Shown here piece by piece: positions 1-21,826 of a DNA stretch of 64,000 nt (position 1 is the first letter of the stretch; every line of letters begins with the position of its first letter). The translations under genes and the position numbers were made by a program. The DNA lies in contig CM049318.1 in the NCBI GenBank assembly GCA_026874595.1, forward strand, positions 34,555,956 to 34,619,955, in the 5' to 3' direction. The stretch is from Sipunculus nudus. Its lineage: Eukaryota; Annelida; Sipuncula; Golfingiida; Sipunculidae. Below the pieces are notes generated by a model. The model saw only the letters and a list, made by a program, of their open reading frames with translations. It did not search any database and was not told the DNA's origin.

Positions 1-3000
1 AGATGATACTGTATGATAGATGTGATGAGATGAATAAAGGTTTTATTAGAACAGTTCTCTCAAAACTGTACCTTTCTTTTGCCTGTTACATGTTTGTTAC
101 TTGTTATCTATCTTTAGATTATGCTATTCTATTAGCTCTTGATGCTAATTAAAGCTGAACCCTATAACTAACTATAACTATATTTATTTCGTATAGCGCT
201 ATTTTTACACGTATGTTTCAAGTGCGCTTTACAACTAAAACATCATACTTAAAAATAGAACCACATATTTACTAAATTATCAATGACACTAAAAAGCTAA
301 AAAAGTTATATCGGTAAAAAAATAAAAATATTTAGGTATAGTATTTTCTAAAAAGGTAAGTTTTAACGTCCTTCTTAAATTGTTCAATACGTGATACTGC
401 TTTCAGTTCTTCTGGAATGCTATTCCATAGCTCTGGACCACAAACACTGAAAGATCGCGAAGCAAAAGTTTTCCGTTTTGTAGGGGGTACTACGAGCCTT
501 CTTACACCCCTGTCAGATCTAAGCCTTAATCTGCCTTGTTTCTGTACCTCTATCAATTTCTTAAGGTAATCTGGTGCAGTTCCTTCTAAGCATTTGAAGA
601 CAACGGTCAAGACTTTATGTTCTATGCGAGCACGAATAGGTAACCAGTGTAATGCCTTGCGAGCTTCCGTTGCACTTTCGTATTTTTCCTTGTTTAATAC
701 TAATTTTGCTGCAATGTTTTGCACACGTTGTAGCTATTTAATTGATCTTTCTGGTAAACCAAATAAAATTCCATTGCAATAGTCAAGGTGAGACATGACT
801 AGTCCCCAAACTAATGTGTGGGTTGCTTCCATCGTGAGTATGGATCTGATCTGCTTAATTCTATGAATATTATGCATTGCAGTTCTACATTTCAATGAAA
901 TGTGATGTTTGAAATTTAGCTGCTTGTCCAGCCAAGCTCCCAAGTATTTAATATTATCTGAAAGTTCAACGTGTTCTCCGTTTACATTTAACTGAGATGA
1001 TGTGCATTTTGACAACTGTCCATTGTTACCAAACATAATGAATTCTGTCTTGGAATTATTCATTTTCAGTCTGTTTGAGTCCATCCACGTTTTAATGTCT
1101 TTCGCACAAGTTTCCAGTTTTCGGATGGTGGCGTTCTCTGCTTGACAATTGTTAGCACTGAATGAACACTTAATTGCATGGTCATCTGCATATCCATGAA
1201 GTTGGATGTCTCCTGGAATAACTTCCTGTAATGTACTGGCATACGCCAGATAAAGGATTGGCCCTGCACAGCTTCCTTGAGGAACTGTAAAAGTTAGGTC
1301 CATATTCCTTGAAAACTTATCACCTATTTTCACTTTACATGATCTGGGTCTTAGGTAACTGTCAAACCATTCCAGAACTTTTCCATTTATACCGAATTTA
1401 TTGTATAGCACTTCTAATAAAATTGAGTGATCAACCGTGTCAAAAGCGGCTGACAAATCTATTGCCATCATTGCTGTAATTTCCTGACGTTCCATCGCCC
1501 ATAATATGTCGTTAGTCAGTTTGATTAGTGCAGTTTCACACGAGTAATTAGCTCTGTATGCTGACTGATAATCTGGCATTAATTCTTGACTCTTAGTATG
1601 TTGATTAAATTCAGACAAGGCTGCTTTCTCGAGTACTTTTGATAAAAATGGTAAATTACTCACAGGTCTGTAATTTGAAGATATTAATTCAAGACCAGTT
1701 TTTTTCAGAAGGGGACATACTATAGCCTCCTTCCAACTTCTAGGAAATCTCCCTTCAACCAGTGAAATGTTAATAATGTCTGTTATTTTTCCTATCACTG
1801 CTGGAAGCATTTTCTTCAGAAGAATAGTTGGCAGTGCCTCTGTTTCACAGCTCTTACTTGGCAAACTATTGATTATGGCTGTAACATCTCTCTGAGACAG
1901 AGGCCTGAAATTATTTAAAGATTTTACATCTTTTCTTCTAGGCTGATAATGTGAAAATTTGTCCAGACTTGATCTTATTTTGTTTATTTTACTCAGGAAA
2001 AAGTCGGCAAATTGGTTTGCTAGGTCCTCATCACATAGCCCCTTTGGCAGTGGATTGTCTTTATTAACACCTGTAATCTCAGTGACAAGCTTGTATAGTT
2101 TCTTTGTGTTATCTCCGCATTCTTGTATCTTTTCACTTAGTGTTTTTATTTTTGATAATTTAAGCATGTTGTTATATTTCGCCCGTTCTAATTTTAGAGC
2201 TTTCAATGTAAAATCTGTCCTGTATTTTTTCCACAACCTCTCCCTGCGTCTTAGTTTTCTTTTTTGTTCTTTAATGTCCTCATTATACCATGGATACTTC
2301 TTTCTGTTGGTTAATTTCTTAGCTTTAAGTGGGGCATGTTTGTCCAGAATGACACGGAAATCACTTTCTAACTTGTTTACTAATATGTCAATGTCACTGT
2401 TTTTATCAGACAATGTGATTTCATTTAGATCCTTTTCCATCTCTGTTGTGTTTATTTCATTTAACTTTCTATAGTAACACACCTGTGATGTGATGTCATC
2501 TTTTGGAGTTGTAAATTCACAGACTACAGCACGATGATCGGAAATAAAAGGTCCAGGTACACATTTGGTCACTCTGATATTACTGCCCGCCTCAGTGATT
2601 ACCACATCTAATATGTTGCCAGCTGTATGAGTATAGAAATCCACGTGCTGTGTGAGGCCTAGGGCACACAGTGTATCCCTTAGAATTTCAGCATCATGAT
2701 CATGTTCATCATTTAAATGTATGTTTAAATCTCCCATGAAAATGTTGTTCGAGTCTGTTGTGATAGAGTCTGTGAGTATATCTGTGAATTTATCTAAGAA
2801 AACTGCGTTTTTTATTGGATTTCTAGCAGAATAAGGTGGATGATACACTGCATTTATCATAAATGATACCTTGCTTGATGTTGTTACTTTCCATTTAACA
2901 AGATGCATGGATTGTAGCTGACGGTTTGTTTGTCTCTGAACAGCCAGGGCGGAATCGTAAATAATAGCAAGTCCCCCACCCCTGCGTTCACGGTTTACGA

Positions 3001-3760
3001 AGTCAACACGATAGCCGTGTTTTGTAAGTTCACTTGTTCCTAGCCATGCGTCGTCATCTTCATTTCCAAGCCATGTTTCAGTCACTAAACATATATCCGC
3101 GTTGATCTCAGTTAAAAAGTCCATTAATAGCATATCTTTGTTTCTAATTGACCGGGCATTCACCAGAACTGCCTGAATGCCTTTAGATTTATTACCTCTA
3201 GTCAGTTTGTCATTTAACTGATAAACTTGCTTCAGACTTTTCAGGTTGTCCACACATACTCCCCCATGGTGTTTATGATTGCGTTGTTTACCGGCTCTGG
3301 TTCCCCTTCTATTAATTCTAAGTTTCCTGATGGTTGTAACAGCATTAGCATTTAATATCTTCAGTCTATAATCTCAATTAATGTTCTCACCTATGTGAAT
3401 AAGTTCATTTCTGTTGTACTGGAGAACTGCGTTTCTTGTCTTGTTGCCGGTCCGGTCACTATGTAAACATTCCGGGGCGGGCGGTAATCCAAGCGCTTGA
3501 GCGCTGTTGCTAGTATGGTCACCAGGTAAACAAACCTTGGTGGACGATAATTCAAGTACTCGAATACACCGCATGATTCTACCATAAATAAGCAGTAATG
3601 TCACCAAATACCTCAGGCACTGTGATATTTTAACGTTCATAATTCCTTGTGTTGAGTTTTGAAGTTGTTAAAAACAGAAGTCTCTTAAAAACTTGCCTTA
3701 TTCATTAGCACTAAGAATGACACGGGCAGCTCACTACAGCGCCACCCTTTAACACTTACT
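1..3760 (-). mobile_element. CR1/Jockey-type LINE retrotransposon, nearly full length
   Basis: A non-LTR retrotransposon read right to left. Seen: a probable 5' UTR from about 3745 (with a GGTGGCGCTGTAG stretch), an ATG at 3640, a long endonuclease plus reverse transcriptase frame to 332, and an AT-rich 3' UTR running to the window edge, where short TGATGAGATGAA-like repeats may be the tail. The order of domains (N-terminal arm, apurinic-type endonuclease, RT, C-terminal LHWLP region) is that of the CR1/L2/Jockey group. It lies in Cdk5 intron 9 in the same orientation as Cdk5. The 3' end and target-site duplication may be off-window, so exact borders are uncertain. Confidence 0.88.
332..3640 (-). 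pseudogene. LINE endonuclease-reverse transcriptase ORF, two in-frame stops
   Basis: One uninterrupted reading frame of 1,102 codons apart from TGA at 3376-3374 and TAG at 736-734; 3309 nt is a multiple of 3 and all three pieces are in the same phase. The first 88 residues hold a hydrophobic stretch (LVTLLLIYG). After the TGA comes a basic linker (RRGTRAGK). The endonuclease shows NARSIRNK, ETWLG, MGDLNIH and SDHRAVV. The RT shows SNYRPVSNLPFLSKVLEK, AIDLSAAFDTVDHSIL, VPQGSCAGPILY and the catalytic GYADDHA. The C-terminus carries DYCNGILFGLPE and, after the TAG, VQNIAAKLVLNK and LHWLPIRARIEHK. Endonuclease nicks target DNA and RT copies the RNA in place (family knowledge). The lack of frameshifts suggests a fairly recent copy. 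No CCHC ORF1 was found. Confidence 0.9.
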
Positions 3761-4347
3761 TCAATAGCTAAGTTATAAAACTTTTGAAGTGACTACAAAT
3801 TCAGCATGCTGGTTCAAATCCACAAAAACTGCCATCTAGTGGCCAAAATTGAAAGTAAAACAGGTGTTGAAATGAATCATAATTTGATTCTCCTCATAAC
3901 CCTCTGGGAACATCTTCCTTTCACCAGCCTTGTATGTAGTGGGCATGCCTTACATATGTCAAAGATCACTCAGTATGCAATTCAGTTGTATGTGTAGGTT
4001 GTGGTACATGTTTACAGTATGCAACCAAGATAATCACACTTATTAGAAAGATGATTTAGTGTCTCAAGTACAGCTTCTTACCTGAATAAGGACTTCACTT
4101 GGGTTTTGCATAAAAAAATTAACCAGTTGGAGATAAGAAAGCAAATATTGTAGGAGTTCAATTATTGATGAACAAGTACAGGATGGGGTAGCCTAGACAT
4201 GTCTGTATGAAATTCAACTTCACTATCTTGTGACTAAATGTTCACCTACCAATCATAATCAACAGAATTTTTAGTATTGGAAAGAATTTAATACTGGCAT
4301 ATAGTGTAGGATAGTTCATACTGACGAGTTTAGATGTCAGCACCTAC
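3761..4347 (-). other. Cdk5 intron 9, right part
   Basis: AT-rich intron sequence between exon 9 and the LINE. I looked for the next Cdk5 exon here and found none. A possible splice-like segment near 4082-4140 (ending GTAAG) does not match the kinase. Confidence 0.6.
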
Positions 4348-16274
<11,927 letters not shown>

Positions 16275-16316
16275 GACAGATGCAGTATCCTTCTGACTCA
16301 AGCAGACAACTGTTGA

Positions 16317-16325
16317 CGGAAGTGG
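16317..16325 (+). promoter_or_regulatory. Candidate ETS site upstream of Cdk5
   Basis: CGGAAGTGG lies 43-51 bases upstream of the Cdk5 start codon. CGGAAGT is the ETS/GABP core often found in TATA-less promoters (established knowledge). Whether this is promoter or 5' UTR cannot be told from sequence alone. Confidence 0.35.
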
Positions 16326-16769
16326 TCGTCCGCCTAATCTAAATGCAGGTTCTTCTAATATATACTAGCCGCAGTGTCTAATAATCCCTTTGGTCCACCT
16401 TAATATACGGAGTTCACGACTCTATCTACAGGAAATTGTTGACTTAAACTAGTAAACATCATGTTATTTAAAAGGCAATAAAAAATATAGGGATGTTCAT
16501 ATGGATAAAAATATAAAATATCAACTTCAGTGAAATGTTTGAAGAAACATAGCTCCATAGGATTCTGTATGTAGTTGTATCACTTTTTATGAGCAGATTA
16601 ATATAATACATTATATAGGTGAAATAAATGTGCCCAAAAATTATATAAGATAAATAGCCAAACAGATGCTCCAATAATTCTTCAAACTCATACTACTGCA
16701 CGACTGTCTGGATAAATTAGATGTTATATAACCATGATACAAAAGTGAAACCTAAAAAAATATTGTTCC

Positions 16770-16772
<3 letters not shown>

Positions 16773-16840
<68 letters not shown>
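16773..16840. repeat. (TA)n microsatellite, about 34 units
   Basis: Uninterrupted TA repeat. It reads open in several frames as Tyr-Ile repeats, which is an artefact and not a gene. It is followed by a (TTTTTA)n-like stretch at 16884-16915. Confidence 0.97.
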
Positions 16841-16843
<3 letters not shown>

Positions 16844-16925
16844 ACTCTGGGACAAAAAAAAGAATGGGGCGAGCCGGCGATTTTCATTTTTATTTTTATT
16901 TTTATTTTATTTTTGGCTATATACA

Positions 16926-17075
16926 AGTGGTGTTCCAATTAATCGATTATATTGAAGATTGGTCGTTTTCTTTAAAATTATCGATAAATCGATTGCAAAT
17001 TTGAATAATCGATCACAAAGGATTATGTAAATGCACATGTGAATAGTCCGATGGTCGGTATCGATCTGAATAAAC
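16926..17075 (+). mobile_element. hAT-like terminal fragment
   Basis: Contains CCAATTAATCGATTATATTG and GATTGGTCGTTTTCTTT, shared in reverse orientation with 60850-60955. Clusters of ATCGAT-type words next to GTGTTCCAATTAATCG are typical of hAT ends; no full inverted-repeat pair is visible here. Confidence 0.4.
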
Positions 17076-17318
17076 CTGATAAAATTAATAAAATATGGGA
17101 ACATGTATGGTGCTAGAAATACAAGATTTTTAAATACCCATACAGGGACTTTGCGTTTTGCTTTTGCGAGTGATATTACAAGACAAAATGCGGCGTGGAA
17201 ACATAGTATTATAATAATGAAAATAAAAAAAGAAAAGAAATAAGCTTGTATAATAAGATTGTGTGTCTACAGATATCAAATGACATATTATAGTACCTTG
17301 TAATTTGTTTCCTATTTC

Positions 17319-17359
17319 TTTTTTTTTTTTTTTGGGTGGGGGGGGGGGGGGGGGGAGGG
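17319..17359. repeat. Poly-T then poly-G tract
   Basis: A run of 15 T followed by about 25 bases almost all G. Guanine-quadruplex capable and prone to sequencing error. Confidence 0.9.
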
Positions 17360-17681
17360 ATTGGACAGTGTACTTGCACAATTTAAAGAAATAAAACGAC
17401 ACTATCTAATTGAAATATAATTGAAACTCCAAATCTTAAAATAACCAAACTGCATTATTTCTGATTAAGTTAACTATGAAATTAAAATGTACATATATAG
17501 CCAGGAAGGTAACATGACTGCTCTTTAAAGTGGTTGGCAACACCAGGTGGTAGGCAGGGCCATACCAACCCTGGTATGAAGCCATACCCATAGCTGCCTC
17601 AGAGAGCTGAAGCAGGCTCCAAGCTCAAGCTGGATTGCAAGAAATCTCCGATTCTCATTTTCAACGGTTTTGGTGCACAGT

Positions 17682-17740
17682 GGGCGGAGTCATTCACTTC
17701 AAGTGATTGGCTGACAGCCGGCGGTCAGTTGATTGACAAC
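17682..17740. promoter_or_regulatory. GC-box and CCAAT-type cluster
   Basis: GTGGGCGGAGTC (17680-17691) and GTGATTGGCTGACAGCC (17703-17719) with GGCGGTCAG next to it, in a locally GC-rich block (about 17530-17750) between the divergent genes. This could be distal promoter sequence for Cdk5, or part of a repeat; the same combination is frequent in animal promoters. Confidence 0.3.
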
Positions 17741-18354
17741 TGGACATGAAACAGCTAGTGATAAATGATAGGAGGGCTGGTATACAACCTTTTTTTATTT
17801 TTTAATTTTTGCGAAAAAATCACATTTCAAATACACATTTCACATATAATTGTGCACAATCACAACAAATACAATATATACAATTTATACAAAACACATT
17901 GCCTGGATATTATTCCAACAAAACTTCAAATGTTTAATCCTTGTAATTTGCACATGCAGTATATATACATATTTTTATGGTCTTTTCCCCTGGATTTTTC
18001 TTTCAATACTAAAACTACAATGCTACAGTGAGTTATAAATTTTTCCTTATTTTTACCCATTTTCTAAATGTGCATGCAGAAATCTTATATTTCTGTTTTA
18101 CTCTTATATATTCAATTTTTACTGTATATTTTAATCTCCTTAAAACATCTGGCATTAAATAACTTGTGTTCTGATTATATTCCTTTCTACTTTGATATAC
18201 ACACATTTTAAATGTAAGGAGCACCTGATTTATTGAAAGGTTATTGTATCCGCAAAACTCTATGTTTTCAGTCGGACGCCACCGCCGCCGCTTAGGTTTC
18301 CGGAGAACTCCTTCGTAACCACTGGGCGGAATTTTTCGAAATTCGGAATTTTGA

Positions 18355-19105
18355 TTGGTGACACATGTGAACTGGTGTGCCCTCATTTTTGGTTGACCTC
18401 TTACCTTTCCTCTCTGACCAGCGTCTGTTTCCACACATAAACCCACATATCTCGGGAACCGATTGACCGATCAGGCTAAAAATTTTGCACAAATGTGGCC
18501 CTTGGAATGCTTTATAACATACACTAAAATGGTGGCGCCACCTGCAACCATTTTGCACAGCATCCATCTGTTCATCTGGCTTGGGATAAAATCACTCATA
18601 TCTTGGCAGTGGTTTGACTTATACTCCTGAAAATTTGCAGGTTTATACATCCTAGACAGCTTTCTTGATTTTATGACAGGTGGCGCCACCTTCATTCAGG
18701 TTTACACTGCAGACATTCAGGCTTATATCTCAGGATTTTTTTGACATATTCCCCTGAAATTTTGCTTATGTATAGATCTCACATAGCTCTTAATCATACA
18801 CAAAACTGGTGGCGCGACCTGCCACCATTTTTGCACAGTTTCCTTCTGTTTGTCTGTTGTGGGATAAAATCACTCATATACAAGTAGTTGTTTGACTTAT
18901 CTGCCTAAAATTTTGCATATTTATACAACTTGGACAGCTTTCTGGATTTTGTGGTAGTGTCTCAACCTACGTACACATTTCGGCTGCAGACATCCATGCT
19001 AATATGCAACACACTTCACAATATTTCCCCTTGCCACTCAATCCACTTCACCCGTCCCGGATACACGTAGGCGCTTGTCGACTACCCGTATTTTAGTTAT
19101 TAATT
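18355..19105 (+). repeat. Partial composite repeat with internal tandem units
   Basis: Matches 25018-25680 and 22980-23318: shared words include ACATGTGAACTG, CACACATAAACCCACATATC, GGGATAAAATCACTCATAT, and the end CTTGTCGACTACCCGTATTT. Units of roughly 230-300 bp recur, each with the palindrome GGTGGCGCCACC (18531-18542, 18679-18690). The TTTTAGCTC start and CCCTTGTT end seen in the full copies are missing here. Confidence 0.7.
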
Positions 19106-19379
19106 GGAATTAAAATTTCCATACGATAAACTGCGTTCAAGGTTAATGGTGGCATTATCACTCCTTCTTTTAAGAGACTGCATTTTTTCTACAATTATAA
19201 GAAACTGCAGCCTTAGGCTTATAAGCAAGATTTTACCTTTTCATAATATCAAAACCTTCATTTTTTTTAAATACATGTATTATTTATTTCCTCTAAACTG
19301 AAACCAATAACCTTTTCTTTTCTTTTCTTATATCCGTTCAATTTCCTTGTTGATCATAATGGTGAGACTCTCCCTTCAG

Positions 19380-19380
<1 letters not shown>

Positions 19381-19410
<30 letters not shown>
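19381..19410. repeat. (CA)n-(TA)n microsatellite
   Basis: Short compound dinucleotide repeat. Confidence 0.9.
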
Positions 19411-19483
19411 CAAAGTACAAGACTAACATATATATTTGCACACATATATAGATGTATTGTATACAATTAGGCCTTTTTTATAG

Positions 19484-19605
19484 AACTGTATTAAAATGAT
19501 GTGTAAATGTGCCGGGAACTGAACCTGTACCGAGATACTCTTTAGAAGTTCAGTATATATACCCGCTAACCATCTCCCAAGTACCCGGCTGTACCTGATC
19601 CCTGC
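19484..19605 (-). mobile_element. tRNA-derived SINE-like sequence
   Basis: On the minus strand a box A-like GATGGTTAGCGGGTATAT is followed, with a tRNA-like distance, by GGTACAGGTTCAGTTCCCGG, a T-arm/box B look-alike. There is no complete cloverleaf, so a SINE head is more likely than a functional tRNA. Confidence 0.5.
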
Positions 19606-20639
19606 CACAAGTACTGATGCTTGGAGCTGCTCCTAACCCTGATCCATGCTCTTTTGGGTGGACACGGCAATATATTAGACGGTTTGGCCTACTGAGATAA
19701 AGCACGCAAATTGATTTTAATTTATTCAGTCAAATTAGATCTCTAGTGAGCCTGAAATTCGAAAGCGTAAATCCATTCAAAGTTGTTTATTTTCCCGTAA
19801 ACTTTTCACGGCGTTTGCTTGAACCGTTCTTGAGATCATGGAGCAAAAGGGCGTGATGGGCGGACAGACGGAAAACCTGATAACGACAGGGTGTCTTGCA
19901 TTGAGGGGGCTTATAGTGATAATTATATAAACTTATAGTTGTGGTTAATACGTTAATAAAAACATTACCCTTCAAACATTTAGAAAATATCTAACGTATA
20001 AAAGTAAAATAAACAATACGATTTCCGAAAGACCAATTGAAGAAATTACATTAATACATATAAAAATACAGCAAGTTATTACAACAGAGCTTAACCCATG
20101 CTACAAGCATAAAATGATATGGTGAATAATATCCGTAATGCATTGGCAAAAATGGCTGTTAAGCTGATTTTCAATATTTATGTTTTTTTGGTTTGCATAC
20201 CATTTTGCCTTTTAATTGTTGCAATTTTCCTATAATACATGTGTAATCACAAAAGATATTAATTAAATCAATGATCATGACATTATTATAGTTATTCAAA
20301 AACTTATCTTATCATGCACGCTATTTTACACTATACATGAAGTTCAGCTTTAACTACATGTATTTTGAAAAAAAAATGTATGAAAAAAAAGAAAATACAG
20401 TCTAACAAACAGCTAATGTAATAGCTTTCGAAAGTTTTAAATCAGTATTACCATTATTGCCAATTAAAAACAAAGCATGTTCGTAGGCTACGGCATGGCC
20501 TGAAATTAGAAAACCCATGCTCAAATCTGAAATCGACTTATAGTGATTGATATGCGTATAGTGCGTAAAAATCGCTCCCCTCACGCCGTCTGGATAGTGA
20601 CTGGGCATACGGTTTACGGATACGGATAACTTCCCTCCT

Positions 20640-20830
20640 TTCTTCTGTCACCATAGTCAGTCAGGATATATGTCCCTGATTGACTGTGCCACGAGACCTG
20701 TCAGTCAGTCTTGAGATCCTCTAACTTATTCTGCCAATCGCAAGGCAGTATAGGTTAACCCCGCCCTCGAGAGGACGGTAATCAAATTTTGTGATAGGCT
20801 ACTTGTTTCTGGCTCTCTCTTTGAAACCAT
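20640..20830 (+). promoter_or_regulatory. Candidate promoter region of the plus-strand gene
   Basis: Locally GC-richer than its flanks, with CCAATCG (20735), CCCCGCCCTC (20759) and an imperfect hairpin CATAGTCAGTCAGG / CCTGATTGACTGTG (20652-20691) followed by another CAGTCAGTC. It lies 0.9-1.1 kb upstream of the start codon; a MITE occupies much of the interval. The transcription start is not identifiable. Confidence 0.3.
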
Positions 20831-20856
20831 GCAGATCATTTTCAGCGTGATGACAC

Positions 20857-21320
20857 TTAAAGGGGCCCAATCTGACCTTTCTAAACAAAAGGTCATCCCG
20901 TGGAGCTTTTTTAAAAAACGGGCCAGAAAAAGTGGATATCACCACACACAGGTTGCTTGTTTTGTTTATATCAACGTGTTTATAATATTTGGGGGCCCGT
21001 CAAAATATTCAAAACAAATTCAACAAGGGCATCTGGCAGCAAGTAAGATAAGCCAGAGCTTTGCAAATGTCGTTTTGCAACAAGTGGTTTTCAACCTCCA
21101 CATATTGCAACCTTCCACCTTAGGTTACATGTTTTCCCGTTTGTCATCATTGCTGTGTTTAAAAACATGTTGTTGATGAACGAGTTCTTACTCCCTTCAC
21201 GAAGGCGTTATAAGAACTTTTCACGACCAAAATTTCCGGTAGATCATTAATATTTACACAGAGGAATCCAGAAATCACATAAATTATTTTTCGAAAAAAT
21301 GGGTGAATGGGCACCTTTAA
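20857..21320. mobile_element. TTAA-type MITE, copy 1
   Basis: About 460 bp, starting TTAAAGGGGCCCAATC and ending GGGTGAATGGGCACCTTTAA; the reverse complement of the right end (TTAAAGGTGCCCATTCACC) pairs with the left end. Same element at 38745-39191 and 61801-62255. Both ends show TTAA, suggesting piggyBac-like integration, though TTAA may also belong to the inverted repeat. No coding capacity. It lies about 400 bp upstream of the plus-strand gene's start codon. Confidence 0.8.
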
Positions 21321-21724
21321 AACGGTTTGTGCACATGCATGCCGTCTCGCAAGGGTTAAATAACTATCGTCAAACTACCTTGGTTCATTTTAGCTTTAAA
21401 ATTTATATCAAAATAACGTTTAGCCTCAATGATGTATACATATTTAGGATCCTCAGTATATTCTCTGTTTGTTCTCATAAAAGGTTTTGTGTTTGAAGAT
21501 TTTAAAATTTAATGATTTAAAGATTTTAAATTTTAAGATTTTACAATTTTATTTTTTGTCATAAAAACCAAATTTATTTAAACACTTAGAAATTATATAT
21601 TTTTTTCTACAATAAAATGTTATAAGATGGACTCAACAAATTTTACCAATGCAAGGGTCTCCTCCTGCGGTTTGTTTATATAGGTAAAACCAGGATTACT
21701 AAGAGCGATAACAAAGGAAACATC

Positions 21725-21826
21725 ATGGCGACACCCAGGCAGGGTTTCCCACCAAATTTGCCTCAACAACAGCGGTTTCCCCCGCAAGGGACGCCAATCA
21801 GACCCTACCAACAGCCAGGATATGGG
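21725..21826 (+). CDS. Unidentified gene, exon 1 coding part
   Basis: 34 codons, from [10 protein letters not shown] to QQPGYG; donor GTAATA at 21827. Base composition is clearly higher in G+C than the flanks. The 5' UTR boundary is unknown. Confidence 0.75.

Larger units (their letters stand above)
16275..21724. other. Divergent intergenic region between Cdk5 and the plus-strand gene
   Basis: The two start codons face away from each other across 5.4 kb. The region holds a (TA)33 run, a hAT-like end, a T/G homopolymer, a GC-box/CCAAT cluster near 17680, a partial composite-repeat array (18355-19105), a tRNA-like SINE (19484-19605), a hairpin-rich candidate promoter (20640-20830) and a TTAA MITE. 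19610-20640 is AT-rich with nothing recognised. Confidence 0.7.

Noticed and set aside
4082-4140. Candidate Cdk5 exon 10 ending at a GTAAGA donor
   Set aside because: Its translation (LVNFFMQNPSEVLIQ) does not match the conserved PYPMYP...NLLxxNP part of CDK5.
16717-16942. Open frames on both strands with long Tyr-Ile repeats
   Set aside because: They are translations of the (TA)n microsatellite; any frame through it stays open.
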